Shown: positions 38,966 to 52,400, numbered from the stretch's first letter. The stretch: 64,000 bases of DNA from Dicaeum eximium (GCA_013396995.1 VWZP01009941.1:3766408-3830407), one strand, 5' to 3'. Made by a program: numbers and translations. The notes: generated from the sequence alone by a model not told the origin.

Positions 38966-40761
38966 TGGGGAGCTTGATGCATTGATGGGGATGATCGATT
39001 TACTGTGTGCAGCGCAGAGGGTTGAGGGACTGGCTGGCTCCCTTCATTTCTCCCACAGTAGTGATGATACTTGCACATCAGAACAGAACAGGCTATTCTT
39101 TTGCACTGCAGCTGAAATGCCTCCCCTGTTGCCCCCCAGTGACTGCAGCTGAGCTGAGCTGTTATGAATGTGTTAGCCCTGAGTCCACTGAGAGCTATAA
39201 ATGTCATGCCCTCGATGACATGCCCTCCTGCCTAGGTGGAATTCATTCTTCAGAGTGACCTGAGGATAGGACCATTGCCTTCCTTCCCAGGCCGTTTCTG
39301 CCAGAGAAACAGCATGAGGCTGTAAATGCATATTGAGGAGTTGTTGGGAGGTCCCTTGGCTCTCTTTTGTCTTGGCTGCTCTAGACTGTGCCTCCAGATC
39401 CTCCTCAGTGGGAAAAGATAGAGTTATGCTTCTGCCTAATTTCTGTGAGACCAAATCTGAAAAAAGAGCTATTTTTTTCATTTCCACATATGTTACAATG
39501 TACTGGTGCACGGCCATTGTGGGGCAATGAAGTGGTTCTTTGACATGATGAAGAGATTAGACATATCATCACTTGTGTTTTGCTGCTCCATCTTCTTTGC
39601 CAGAGATTACTTCATAATGTAAAGCACAGTAAAACAAGAAGACATGGAGGATTTGAGGAGAAAAGCTGTAGGTAATGAATTTCTTTTCTCTGTCTATGGA
39701 CATGTCTGGGATATAACATGGAGGGTGATGATACTCCATGGTCAGCAGCAGCACCTTTGCTGCCATGATTTGCATCCTTTGATTCCTTCTACAGCTTCCC
39801 TCTACAGGCATATGTAATGGATGACAATGTGCTCTCTACCTAGGTGCTTTTTGTTCTGGGATGCTGTTTATTCCTTGTTTTATGTAGGCTTCCTGCATAT
39901 TTGTGACTGATGGATGACATGATGAATACCATGTTCCTCCCAGAGTCTGTTCTGATGTTGGTGGCTTTTTTGCCTTTGCCTTCACTTTTGCCAAGGAAAA
40001 TTAGGGAGCTGCTTTTCTGTAATGTGGTTAAATTCTCCTGGTGTCCATTGAAGTAAAGCAGGTGCATGCTGGTGTCTTGTTAGACTGGGATCTGTCCCCT
40101 CCATGTCCTTTGAGGAAAAATGGTGAAGAGAGTCAAAAGCTGGAATGCTGCCCAGCAATCTTAATTTCTGCCTTGAACACAGCTGCAAGACAACTTTCCT
40201 GGAGAAACTACTAGGTTGACAAATACCACTGAGTAGCCTGTTTGGGAATTTTACCATAACAAATAAGCCATTTTGTTCACGCCTGAGGCTCTCAGATCTG
40301 TACCAGACATACCTCTCCTCCTGTCAGGCTGAGGGTTGGATTCCCTGTGCTTGCCTCTGTACTCTTACCTACACAGCTGGTAGCCATTACTCTGCATTCT
40401 GTTTGTCTATCTTTCAGCTGAAGGAAATTTTTTTTGCTTGATTTAATTTGACTGGGATAAAGTAATTATGCAGAAACCACGATATCTGATGGTAAGCAGA
40501 CGGTACAGAATATAACTGTCTAAGCAGAAATGGGTAAAACTTGGTTTTACGCTACTTCTGTAGGGGATGTGACATTTTTGGCATTGTGTCTGCATTTTTG
40601 TGTGTATTTTTTCACCTAGGAAACCCCATCTCTTCCCACCCATCAAGTTTACTGAAACTTCAGCATTTGTGGTCAGTTGAAATAGGTACTTTGAAGCCAA
40701 AAAGAAATTTAAATAAAATATTGAAGGTGAAGTTGTCAAAAATCCTTATACTTTACCGTGT
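38966..40761. other. unique sequence, no gene seen
   Basis: Begins with short tandem 'ttgatgggga/ttgatgc' units (38963-38993), then ordinary AT-rich sequence with short overlapping frames only. Confidence 0.5.
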
Positions 40762-40789
40762 ATAAAACAGCTTGTTCAAGCTGTTTTAT
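40762..40789. repeat. perfect 13-bp inverted repeat with 2-bp centre
   Basis: ATAAAACAGCTTG, then TT, then CAAGCTGTTTTAT. The arms are perfectly complementary. It lies about ten bases before the CR1 tail at 40800. Confidence 0.9.
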
Positions 40790-40799
40790 CACAGTTGGA

Positions 40800-40940
40800 T
40801 GCCCCACCCCAAAAGCATTTAAGGCCAGGCTGGATGGGTCTTTGACCAGGTCTATGGGAGATGTCCGTGCCTATGCAGGGTTGGAACTAGATTATCTTTG
40901 AGGTCCCTTGCAATCCAAACCATTCTATGGTTTTATGATT
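40800..40940 (+). mobile_element. CR1 3' end
   Basis: 'ttaaggccaggctggatggg', 'gttggaactagattatcttt' and 'ccattctatggttttatgatt' are diagnostic of a 5'-truncated CR1 on the plus strand. Confidence 0.93.
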
Positions 40941-43900
40941 GTACATTATGGATATGTTACACAAGAGTGTATTGACTATGAGTGATTGCCTTACTCAAGT
41001 TTGTTTGATACAAATGAAGTGTTCACAGTACTTAATTTTCAGGACAAAGTTGAGAATCTAAGATCCTTTCAAAAGAGAAAATATATAAAAAAGGTGTGGT
41101 GTAGCTAAAATCTTACTAGAGGTTGGACTTGCAGAAACGACTACTGACTGAAAACATGGCTTCACATCCAAAGACATTTCAAAAGGTCTAATACCCTGGA
41201 AAACAGATTCAATCCATCTTAAAATAAAACTTAATTATCTCTGAAGGTCTTGTTCTGAAAGGTGAGTTAAAGCCTGCTGCTCTGTGTAATCACACAAATG
41301 TATTTTGTAAGCTTTCCTTAAAAATGTCCAGCTGGCCTGAGCCAAGCTGAGAAGAGCACAGCGTTGCTGCTGGGATGCTCCCAGTGAACCCAGAGGGAGT
41401 CCAGCACTTGTAGATCTGGATGTGGAAACTGACTTCAGTGGGGCTGGGAGCGCTGGCAAGAATGCTGAGAGTTGCATCTTCCCACTTCAGAAACTCGAGG
41501 GAGATATTAAACATCCGCTTGATCAGCAGCAAACTCCCTGCTCCAATTCTCGCTCAAAGGATGTCATGTCTAATGGAGCTGAACTGCCAGAAAGCTGCAC
41601 CTGAGTGAGGAGGATTTCTGCCCCAGGTTAGTCCCCGGTCCAAATCCAGAAGAACTGCCAGAGGAGGGAGCCAAACTTCATTTCTGTCGGCAATATTTAT
41701 TTTGCTGCTGTTCTTCACTGCGCTCCTGCACTTTCTGCTTCCTTTGTGGGTGGAGGAAGCCAGGTATGGAACACTGTGTGCTCATGAACTACTTCTACTC
41801 AATGGTCCTGCTTTAGATTCTCTGCTTGTGAGGTGGTATGGGAAGGGAGATAGGCTGCCCTCCTCAATCAGAAGACATAGTAGAGCAGCTGTTCCCAGTA
41901 ACAATAATGACACTATTGCTGAGACAAACATTTTCACAATGATGCATGGGAACGCTAAATCCAAACCACATTGTTTAGCTAATGCATGCTTTCACTCTGC
42001 TAAAGGGGAATGTCACATAACTGAAAGTAAATTGAAGAGATCAGAGTTTAGAAAATATGACAAAGTTGAAAACTTAAAGCTGCAATACACAGTAACATCC
42101 TTTAGCAGTGAAATCAATGATCCAAAGTGGTGTGTGTATGTGTATTTTATGGCAGTTTATTAGGTATGACTCCCCTCTGGCCAGTCCAGTGAACAGACAC
42201 TGTTGTGAGTCAGGAATGCTTTCTGCCAAGCACTTCAGTGAAACTGAGTATAGCATATAGATCTCCTTTCCCACAGAACATATCAGGCATTGCAACATAT
42301 CATAGATATGTCAGACTGTAGGTATGGTTTCTGGCATTTTTCTTTAATCTGCACTCCCAGCTGGGACTAATGAAACACTGCTCTCAAGGCTTGTGCATGC
42401 ACATGTGTTCAGAGAGTCCTCACACACTGTTTTAATAAGGTAATACTTTTATTTTCGTTAGCAGGAGGAGCGGTACTTGCCTTCACTAGTGATGCGGTGC
42501 AACAGCTTAGAGAAATAAAAGTTAAAGATGAATGGAGACCTGAAACATTTAATTCATAAATTAATTACTGAGCTAGTGATATCTACCTTAATATTGTGAC
42601 AGTCTTGCTGCTGGCACTTTCAAAATAACTGATATGGGTTTGAAAGATTGTTGGAGAGCCTTTTCCTTCTGGCACTGTTGTGGAGAGATTGCTAAGTTTA
42701 GATCACAAGAATGCAAAGTTACTCAATCAAACACAGAGATCTGTTAAGTTCATGCAATAAATGGAGATAAAACCGGGGTTTTATTTCTTACCAGAGGAAC
42801 TTTTCCCCTTCCTTCCCCTTCCAGTTGACATAGTCAGCTTTCCCCCTTCCTTTTCTCTGTGCCTTTGCTGTACGTTCTGGGCAATGGTGATTCTACCAGG
42901 TCTGATCAAAGCTAAAAACACCTTTGGCAGTGATTTCAAGGCTTCATCTGAACTCAGCCAGCAAAGAAGAAAAAAGGGGAGGGGAAGCACATTAAGGGCT
43001 TGAAAACTATTTTTAGGTGTGCAGTCTAGGGAGCTGACAGCAATATCTGACAGCAATACCAAAGTGCCTTTGTGATTACTTGGTTTTCATGTTAGAGGGT
43101 AGAGTCTGTCAGCACATTGATTGTTTTTACTGTCCAGCCTCCTGCTTTTGAAGAGCTGCTCTAGTTAATTTCAATGATACACTATACAGTAATCTTGCCT
43201 GTTTAAATAAATGGAATTCAGTACTTTCAACAAAAGCCCTGGACATTATGATCCTCCCATGCATTGTCAGGGTCCTGGGGCACTGTAGCTCATGAATAAC
43301 ACAGATGGAGGAAGGTTTATAGAGTCTGTGGCAGTGGTTTTATTTCATATCCGAAGTGCGAAAAGTTTCTTCCAAAGAGCAACATTATATGATACTTTTA
43401 AAATAAGTAGGCCTGTTTGGCCTTACAAATAATTGTGCAGGTGCTGTAGGACTTTGTGATGAAACCCTTTGCAGGGAAAACTGGAGTGTTGCAGAGGTTG
43501 TGGGCTAACACAAAAAGCCAAATTAAAAACGTATGCAGCCACACTGAAGCATGTGGGTGGCTTTTAGGCAAGTGCAGAGTGTTGTTAAATGTCGAAATCA
43601 AATATAGGCATGGGGAAAACTGACGTGTGAATGGAAAGACTGATCACATACTTGTCCTGCCATTTAAATGTGTGGTAGGCTCCTCTGAAATTGAAAGTCT
43701 ACCTAGTAGCCAGCCAGCTTGTAGGGAAATACAAATCTGATTTTAAGTATTCATACATTTCTAAAATCTAGCCTTTCTGCAGGTCTGAAAATACAGTTTG
43801 CATTTACAATTTATTAACAGCTGCCTTTGCATTTTCATGTTGAGGCTGTGGACTTGCTGTCTCTTCATTCACCCTGATGATGTTGCCTATAAAACCTGAC

Positions 43901-45352
43901 AACTGGCAACTTAAGTAATGAGTATTAACTGCAAAATATAGCCCTCATGTAGAAGAAATCTCTGCATTGAAAACTGATGTACAGAGATTAAATATTTGCT
44001 CAGTGTCCTTTGAAAAGCTGTAGCATAGACAGAATTTGATCTTTGCCCTGGAAAACCTCAGCCTAGTACTTGATAGTGACCTTTTTATCATCTTTTAGGT
44101 AAAGTGCCAAAAATTCATGCAACGCTCCCTCTTCATTTGAAGAATGAAATATTAAGTAAACACTAATGCTTTAGTCTGCCTAACCTGAAACAACCCTGGA
44201 ACCCTAAGATTTTGTTGTGTAAGATGAAGACTTGGTTGATTTAAAACAATCCCTGATATGTGATGACCTAGTCCTTTTCTACTGTCTAGCTCACCATATG
44301 CAGAATACTCTTTTTTATGCGTTTAAAAAAGCACAATGATAAAATCATCTAAAAAAAAGGCAAATACTTTTGGTGGATTAATGCAGGAGAAATAAGCCTA
44401 AAGCCTTCTAAAGTAAACAAAAAAAAAGATGCTTCATATTTTTAATCCTCCCTCCTTCCCTCATCCCTTTGTGTAGGTATTTTATCCATTCAGTTTAGGA
44501 GAGTCCTGCCCGTAATGCTTTTGCTGGTTACATCACCTTTTAATGTTCCTTCTGCTCATTTGCAGCTACTTTGGAGTTGCAGTTCCTTTTATGTCACTCA
44601 CCCAATATTTAGAATTTGTAGTTTCCTCAGATAATTGGCCATCTTGACAAGAAGAATGACACAATCAGCTGTCAGATACTTTTCATTCCTGACTTCCATG
44701 CCAAAACTGACATGTGGATATTGGGATAATAATGTGTTATCTTAATTAGGTGTATCTTCATGATACATGCTTTATAACAGATAGAGCATATGAAACTACT
44801 GCAATGCCTTGCCAGGGTATCTTTGAAATGAGATTCCCTACTTAAGAGTTTTCTTCCTTCTTAAATAAATAAAGAGTAAACGAACAATTGCAGAGTCCAA
44901 GTCGGAATCTTAGCACTTCCTGTTAAACCTCACAAAATAGTGCAAGAAACATGTTTGGTCTGCTTTCTAAGGCTTGATGATGTGATGGGAAGGATGTTGT
45001 ATGTAACATCAAAGAATGATGTTGTTATACCTCCGAAGCCTGACTTCTGGAAGTCCAAGTGAAATAATGTATGCTCGTTTTTCTCCAGAATATGGCAGTT
45101 TTTAATAGGCTTGGATTCTTATCAGAAATGTTCCAACTATTTCCTTCATTGTGTTTGTGTGTGCTTTTTTTTGACTATCCAAATTTCTCTCACACTTTTC
45201 AAAGTTTTGTTAAGTGACTCCCTGCTGGGTTTAGTTAAGAGTGGTGCTGAGCAAATTGCAAGCTGCCAAAACCAGCCAACAAACCATTGGTGATGAGCAA
45301 ATGTTTCTGCTCTCTCAGCTCACGGTGAATGTTACTGTTTTCTTAATTCCAG
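40941..45352. other. unique AT-rich sequence, no gene seen
   Basis: Only short, overlapping frames. A 153-codon plus-strand frame at 41702-42163 has a hydrophobic start but no family signature, no convincing splice context and stop-rich alternatives. Confidence 0.5.
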
Positions 45353-45454
45353 CATCATGTTCAAGTGGAAAATGGTGCAGTCTGGGCTACAGACCTGAAC
45401 AGTGTTTTGGACCTGAGCAAACAGAGTCTGGCTGAGGATCAGGGTGGATCATAA
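45353..45454 (+). CDS. candidate 3' terminal coding exon, unidentified
   Basis: A very good acceptor (gttactgttttcttaattccag ending at 45352) is followed by 33 codons beginning HHVQVENGAVWATDLNSVLD and ending SLAEDQGGS before TAA. The composition is acidic and polar, like a soluble C-terminus, unlike most chance frames here. An ATTAAA hexamer at 45485-45490 could serve polyadenylation. There is no family match, so this remains tentative. Confidence 0.25.
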   Translation, partial: HHVQVENGAVWATDLNSVLDLSKQSLAEDQGGS

Positions 45455-46552
45455 CTTTCACACTTGCTGTCTATATATGTTAGGATTAAAGTCTTGGGAG
45501 TATTCCTGGCACAGCGATCATTCTTGAAGTAGACTTCTTGGAGCTGTGCATGATGATCTCGGAGCAGAATTTAGATCTGTGTATTTATGTCTTTTAGAAT
45601 GATTACAGACCTTTTTTTGTGAAAGACTGTAGAGTGTGAACCTTTAGAGAGTCCCGTAGAACAAAGTGTGTAACGCACAAAAGGTAATTCATAGGCAATG
45701 ACTGGATTAGTTTTTTCTCTATACCCTCTGCTGCACTGAATATATTCTGACTATATTGTGGTTTTTGCCATTTCCTCCTCCATATGTAGTATGAGTGGAA
45801 TAGGTTTTACCTGTTGTATAATGCTTTATTAGTGTGTTCTCATCACTGTCCTCAAAACCAAGTCCATTAATTGTCTATGCTACATGTCCATACGATGGCA
45901 TGCATGTGGTAGGAGGCTTAGGCAAGATCAGTGACTTTTCCAGGAGGGGAGATGTGAGCCCAGGGCAAAGTGTTTGCTCAGCCATTAGCTCTGCTGCAGT
46001 GTTGCAATCATTTTAGTAATCTAAAAGAGATTTTATTAAAACCAAATCCAGTCAGATATTAAACTGAGACAAATAAAGCTTCAATAGTTAGGAAGAATAC
46101 CCAATTCCTTCTTTGTCCTGTGAATGAGGACAAAGTGCTTTAAAAGTGGGAGCAGGTGACAGATTCCTTGTATTTCTGGCCGTGCCACTAATTTCCTTCA
46201 GAACTGATGTTTTTCACAAGTTGTACTCACACAGGCATACTTATTTATAAAAATCCGTCTGAGAACCTTAGATGGATGAGAGACCAAAGCACTGAAAAAC
46301 CACAGATTTCAAGACTACATAGTGCAACAACTGACCATTTCAGGAGAAAGGGGTCTTCTCTCCAATGTTAACTTGAGAGAGGTGGAAGTGATAGAATACT
46401 TTTCTTTAAATGTGTTCCAGATCTATACAAAAATGCAGAGGTAGATTCTCACTGAATATCTTCATTTAAATGGTATTTCATAATAAAGGACTTGAACTTA
46501 GTTCTTCCATGTCCAGTCCCTAGTATCTTTTGGATCAGGCAGGCATGTTTTC
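45455..46552. other. unique sequence, no gene seen
   Basis: AT-rich sequence without identifiable elements. Confidence 0.5.
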
Positions 46553-46625
46553 TTAGAATCATAGAGTTATGGAATCATTAAAACTGCAAAAGACCTCAGT
46601 GTAAGTCCTCTGCTGTGGAGTGCTA
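46553..46625 (-). mobile_element. CR1 3' terminal fragment
   Basis: 'agaatcatagagttatggaa' followed by 'tgcaaaagacctcagtgtaa' is a diverged antisense CR1 3' end, so the element is on the minus strand. Confidence 0.65.
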
Positions 46626-47660
46626 ATAACACCTTGAAGCAAACTAATCTTTCCTAGGAGACATTTATGTTAAAACTAGTAAATCCCTATAACATGTTTT
46701 GGTTTGAATAAAACAATATTTTTGGACACATAAATACTCAGTTAAAAACTTCCCAGCTTATACTTGGTGTTCCAGTCACAAAAGCCACTTGGTATGTTGT
46801 TTATATTTTTGCTGATGCCATAATGAAGATTAGGTGTCTGCTCTCCTCTGAGTTCATCAAGCACATGCTTTAGCAGTGTGTTGCACAACTTTGTACTACT
46901 GTATTAAATCCTAGCTCCTAGCTGTAATCACAGAATAGGGCTAGCACGATGTTAAGTATGCTACAAACCAAAAAGATCTGTGGTGATCTCCAAGGTATCT
47001 GTTATCAAAATATAAGTTAAAAGTTGAGAAGTGGATAGTATGAGTGGAGTGTGTGTATGTGTGTGTGAGTGTAGCAAACAAATACTAAGATAAAAATGAC
47101 AATTTTAAGTATCTTGCTTGTCAAGGCCTTACCTGTGTAATGCAGAAAGGTAGAACTCTGAAGAAAGATTTGAAATTATAGAATAATTTATAAAAATATC
47201 CATTTTAACATTACTAAGTCAGCAATAACATTGGTGTCTTAATGAATTCCAGAGTGCAGTACTGTGAGAGAAGGTTTCACTGATGATTTAAAATAGGACA
47301 TCATTTTTTGGCAGATCTTGTTTTAATGTAGATGTTACTTAAGAAAGATGAGGGAAGCAACAACAGTCTACCCACTTGTATCTAGATAATTGTATTTGCT
47401 TATTACAGGTATTGTCTTGCTGGGTGATAATTAGGTGTCTTGTTGGGTGACAGAACTAGACAGTTCATGAGCTGGTCAAGGAGAGGTCAAGAAGAGGTCA
47501 AGAAGAACATGTAGGATAGGTGATGTTTTTTAATCTAATATGCCAAACCTAAACCAGCAATCTAATACGCCAAACCTAAATCAGCAAACATCTGTGTGAT
47601 GCTGCTATTGCTAATAGATGTTTAGGAAAGTCAAATGTGTGGTCAGCCCACTAATACTTT
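46626..47660. other. unique sequence with small tandem repeats
   Basis: Contains a short GT-rich run (47049-47073), a tandem 'gaggtcaagaa' near 47480 and a two-copy 27-bp repeat (47532-47585). No gene seen. Confidence 0.55.
47532..47585. repeat. two-copy 27-bp tandem repeat
   Basis: Units 47532-47558 and 47559-47585 differ at only two positions, both transitions. The core is 'gccaaacctaaa'. It is a recent local duplication. Confidence 0.9.
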
Positions 47661-48170
47661 AGAATCAGAGAATAGATCAAGTTGGAAGGGACCCATAAGA
47701 ATTATCAAGTCCAATTCCCTGTTCCTTACAGGACTACCTAAAACTGAACAATATGGCTAAGTGCATCTTCCAGATACCCTTGAGCTCTGCCATGACCACT
47801 TCCCTTGGGAGCCTGTTCCTGACCAACCACCTTCCCAGGGAAGAATCTTTTCCTAACGCTCCTGATGCAGCTTCATTCCATTTCCTTGTGTCCTACTGTT
47901 GGTCACCAGAGAGCAGATCAGCACCTCCCACTCCGCCTTGGGGAAGTTATAGACTATGATAGGTCCACTCCTCAGCCTTCTTTTCTCCAAGCTGAACAAA
48001 ATAAGCATCCTCAGCCACTGCCCTACATCTTGTCCTTGAGGCCTTTTACCATTCTAGTTGCCCTCCCCTGGACACACTCTAATAGTTTGATTCCTTCTTA
48101 TATCAAGAACCTAACCTACACAGAGTACTTGTGGTGTCATCATATCTCTGCTGCTAGAGCACTGTGTACT
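47661..48170 (-). mobile_element. CR1 LINE 3' portion
   Basis: Antisense CR1 of about 500 bp. It begins at its 3' end with 'agaatcagagaatagatcaa' and 'gttggaagggaccc', then 'gcctgttcctgaccaaccac', 'cttttctccaagctgaacaa' and 'gttgccctcccctggacaca'. The element is on the minus strand and 5'-truncated. Confidence 0.95.
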
Positions 48171-49318
48171 TGCCGTTTAAAATTTGCCCATTACAATGAA
48201 CGTGGTCATCTGCTCTAACTTTGGGTTAAGGCTGTGCATGCTGCTGGGGAATAAGCACATCTCTGAACTGGAGACAAATGATGAGTCTTTCTCCCCATCT
48301 CATCCACTCTCCTATGAGAAGGTAACCTCTTTTCTTTCAGTTCTTTCCTTGTTTAATAACCATATTTGGGTGATTTAGGATGAGTACTCCATGAATGAAG
48401 AGCTTATGTACCATATGTGGTTGAGATAAAGAAGTGATCAGGTGCAATTTACATTTAAGGATGACCAGAGACCTTACAGGGACAGATCTCATAAACTATA
48501 ATGCCTCTCAGAGTCTGGAAGTTGTGCAAGACTGCTGGTAAAGGATTTCTTGGCTCAGATAGGCCATTCCAGTTTTCTCTTTCTCAACTTCTCTCTGGAT
48601 AGCAGAATTGTTATAATATTTAATTCAGTATGGGATAGCACCTCTCTGAATGATGAGTGTTTATGAAAGCTTTCAAACTTGAAAAGCATGTAGCATTCTT
48701 CCCCTAGATAGATGACCAAAGGATTTTTAGGAATAGCAAACATTAAGCGTAGTGGAAGAAAATAGTACGTTTCTAAGGCAAGACTAGTAGTTTTAGGAAT
48801 TTATACAGGCCCAACTGGAAAGTCATCATGTGTTACTGAAACTTGGTCTGCACAAGGGAATGTGGCTGGCAAAATAATGTTAAGAAGGAGCAGGGCAGTT
48901 ATGTATGATGAGGTGCCAGTACACAAATAGGTATTCCTATGGAAAATGGCTGAAGCTCAGCTGATGGCTGATACCAGTTTTGCTGCGTTTTTCTGCACTA
49001 TACTGTCATGTAACTACACCTTAGTGCGTGAATTTTAACAGCATGAAAAACCTCACCGCTAAGCCAATACAACTGACATTGTCTTAACAGACATACAGTT
49101 ACAGTAAAGGAAGATGAAAATTTGTAACTAAAGAGTGCTCTAGTTTCAATTGCTAATGTAAGTCTTACTGGCAAAAGAATTTATAAAGTTTGGACAAGTT
49201 CTGCTGGTGTAGCTCTTCTAGAAGCCTTTTTGTTTGGAGTCAAACTGGGAGTAATTTGAACCTTGGGTTCTAATGTGCTGCACAGAAGGAAAGAGAAATG
49301 AGTTCTTGCCTTTTCCAG
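48171..49318. other. unique sequence between CR1 and the candidate exon
   Basis: No supportable feature. It ends in the pyrimidine-rich acceptor of the exon at 49319. Confidence 0.5.
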
Positions 49319-49414
49319 ATAACAGTGGAGGAGCTGCCCAATCTGTCGCGCCCAACCATGCTGCTGAATCGCTACACTACAGATCCCTGGTATCAGCAAC
49401 TCTTCATCAATCTG
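49319..49414 (+). CDS. probable internal coding exon, gene not identified
   Basis: A strong acceptor (agttcttgccttttccag) and donor (ctg|gtaaga) bound exactly 96 nt. In phase 0 the exon gives 32 codons beginning ITVEELPNLSRPTMLLNRYT and ending DPWYQQLFINL. The composition (Trp, two Tyr, charged and aliphatic residues, no low complexity) is that of a folded protein segment. One other frame on this strand (offset 2) and one minus-strand frame are also open, so phase is not certain. GC content is higher than the surroundings and two CpGs survive (tcgcgc). I cannot name the family, and no flanking exon could be linked with confidence. Most of the window would be intron if it is real. Confidence 0.5.
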
Positions 49415-52400
49415 GTAAGACTGAAGCCAACTCTAAAAACAAACATTTCCTCCATGAACAATGTGTTTGTTATATTTTCTCATTTGTTTATGATGGCTGT
49501 GTCAGCCGCACTGATTTACATAAACACTGCCAATCCTGGGACGTTACATTCTCAACAAAAGTAGCTGAGTACAAACAGCATTCCGAAGTTTTAATTCATA
49601 TTGTATAAACATAACAGATGTTGATAAAATGAGCCAAAAAGAAAATACAACAAAGGAGACCATTTCAAGCAGGCTTTTGATTAAAATACATTCCAGATTG
49701 ACAAAATGATACAATGTTAATGGAATAGATCATTTAAATGTCATTATTTGGCTCTTATAGTCCTATAAAGCAAATATAAACCAACACTTTTGAGATTTAA
49801 ACTCCATTACAGTACAGTGCCTATACATCAACTTATAAATAAAACGATATTTCTTTTCCCTTTCCTTTTTTTTTAATCCCTGCTATGACATTGCCACATT
49901 TATTTCCTAAATACTGTAGGAAAATACTGGGTCCAAAAGCAATAATAAGTTTGATATACAGAGTAAGGCCTAAAATAAATATATTATAAACAAAATAAAT
50001 GGAGTTTCTGCCTCAGTGAATTTCCAGTCATTGAAACTGAGATGGGCGACACTAAGAAATCCAGGTCAGAGGCCTAATTCAGTTGGGTTTTCTTTACAAA
50101 GATATAAAATCTGCTCCTGTTTATTCATGTGTAAAGATGATGAGACTTCATTTGAGATCCATCTGGTCTAAATCCCTTGCTTCGAAAATAGGTAGAAGGA
50201 GAGAAAATTTACAAACCCTGCAATGTTCCTAATACGCATATCTAGTTTAGTTTGAGAGTTTTCTTTTAATAGATGGGAAAACTGAAGTGGAGAGAGGACA
50301 CATGGCTTTCCAAAGCTCAAGAAGAGGTCATACATGGAAGTAGAAGCCAGCTCAATCTGAGGTCCAGTCCAGTGCTTGCACCTTTGGGCCACACAACATT
50401 TTTTATTATGGAAAACCTATGGAACTCAATTACATTTCCTATTGATGTGATCCCTGAAATAACAAAGTTTAGTATCCGTTTCAACAACTTGTTATTATCA
50501 CTCATGAAAGCTCTGTTTCTGATATCCACATAAATATCCATTGTGAATTTCCTGGGTGCAATGATTTCCTGTGGCAGTGATTTCCACAGCAAAATTACAG
50601 GTGGTATAGAAAGAGGAAACCTCTTTACTTTTCATTTGTTTTCCTCCTTATGTCTTTGAATGCCTTGTCTGTTCTGTAAATGAGAGAAGGAGAAGAGATG
50701 TGCCTTTCTGTGTTGTGCATTTATTTATGTTGTTTTATCATGTCTTTGTTTCAATCTTCCTCTGTCTGGTTAAGCATACAGTTGGGAAGCACAGTACACC
50801 TTCCTTGACAGAACTGGCCAAGTCACAGGAATAATACTGTAGAATTATGGGAAAAATAAAATCTTATTGAACAACTACATACTCTATAAATACCAGCATG
50901 GTTGACAATAAAATGATCTTTAGCTCTGTTCCTATCAAGAAACCATTAAAACCCTCATAGTTTTCAGTCACCAGAGTTTAGTGCTGGTAGGCCCACTCCT
51001 CACACCCCTGTGAATGTTTCTCTTCCTTGCAGCCTATGTTTCTATGTGAATTGATTTTTATAAGCATGTACTACAAAATATTATAGAATATCATAAATGG
51101 TTGTGTAATGAGATAGCTGCAATTAAAAAAATTTAAAACTTAATAAACGTTGGGGTCACTGACTATTTTCAAGTAAAATCTTCGACCAGAAAAGTCTTAG
51201 ACTTAGAAAACGGACCTCAACTTTGCTTTTCCAGTCTGTGAAATTCGAGTACATTCCAGTCATAACAGTTTATTTAGATTGAACATTATGGTTTACCAAA
51301 AAAAAAAAAAAGTGGTTCATTTACTATGGTATTTCCTAATGTTTTAGGTATAATTGAGGATGTGGGGCAGGAAGAGAATCCATGCTCTTATTGGATCCTG
51401 TAGAACCTGCAGAACCAAGTGTTTGGGGTGATCAGCAGGAAGGACTTAATATCTTTCCTACTGGAGGAGAGGCTCAAGCTCTAGTAGGCACCACAGAGTC
51501 TTGATGCCAGTGAGCAGCATCTAGATTCAAGGCCATGCATGCCTCCTTAGGCTTTGTCACTTGTTTTGGAGCCCATGTTCTTCTTCAGGAAATCATTATC
51601 AGAGCTTTTCTGCTTGATTCCCTCCAGAGAAGACATGCTTAAAAGGTGTAGTATCTTGACATGAGAGATTGTAGCCCCAGAGCTGTGTCCCTTTAGCTGC
51701 TTTGTGACTGCAAAATTCATTATTTTAAATGCTTGTGAGACAATACGAGAATGCACGTGTTTATGGAAGACATATAAAATAAGATGTGAAAGACAGATGT
51801 CAAGTATGCTTTTGTCATGCTGTGTCTATGCCTTTTGAAAAATATCATAACCATCAGCAGCAGCTATGTTGGCAAAGCCTTTCAGTGAAGACTAAATCTT
51901 CAGTCTCTGAGTATCTGCCTACTAAAAAGGAAAATGTCTTAGATTTCCTCCAATGATTTTAATGATTAATTTTGTTCTGTTAAATACCAGAAGGATTCCC
52001 ACATATTTGGACATTAAAACCAAACACGTATGAAGGAATCCACCACTATTGATGTTATAATGAATACCAAGGAAAACTTGTAATAATTTATTGGTTATAA
52101 AAACTTGCCAAAATTCCTGAAAGTGAATTTCTGGAATTTGAATCATGCAGCTCTGACTCTCCTATAAATCAAAGATTTGTTGGATCTTCTCTAGTTTTCC
52201 TTTTAGGAGTTTGTCTTTATTATTAATAATGCTGTTTTTTGTAATTCCACAGAGAATGTACAGCACTTTAAAACTGAAGAGTCCAGCCAATGCATATAAC
52301 TGGCAGCCCAGAAATGCTCAAAGTCACATGAGACAGGCTCTTTAAATGGTCATTTTAAATATGTAATATGCAGGATAAGAAATGCTCTGCAAATCATCCA

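Noticed and set aside
39007..39258. A Cys-rich segment (LSCYECVSPESTESYKC) resembling the start of a Ly6/uPAR domain
   Set aside because: Only the first few cysteines fit, the remaining expected cysteines and Cys-Asn end are absent, and the splice context is poor.
41702..42163. 153-codon plus-strand frame with a hydrophobic start
   Set aside because: No domain, no promoter or splice support, and composition typical of AT-rich non-coding DNA.
48257..48321. Exon-like HISELETNDESFSPSHPLSYEK ending at AAG|gtaacc
   Set aside because: The donor is acceptable but there is no pyrimidine tract or good acceptor upstream.
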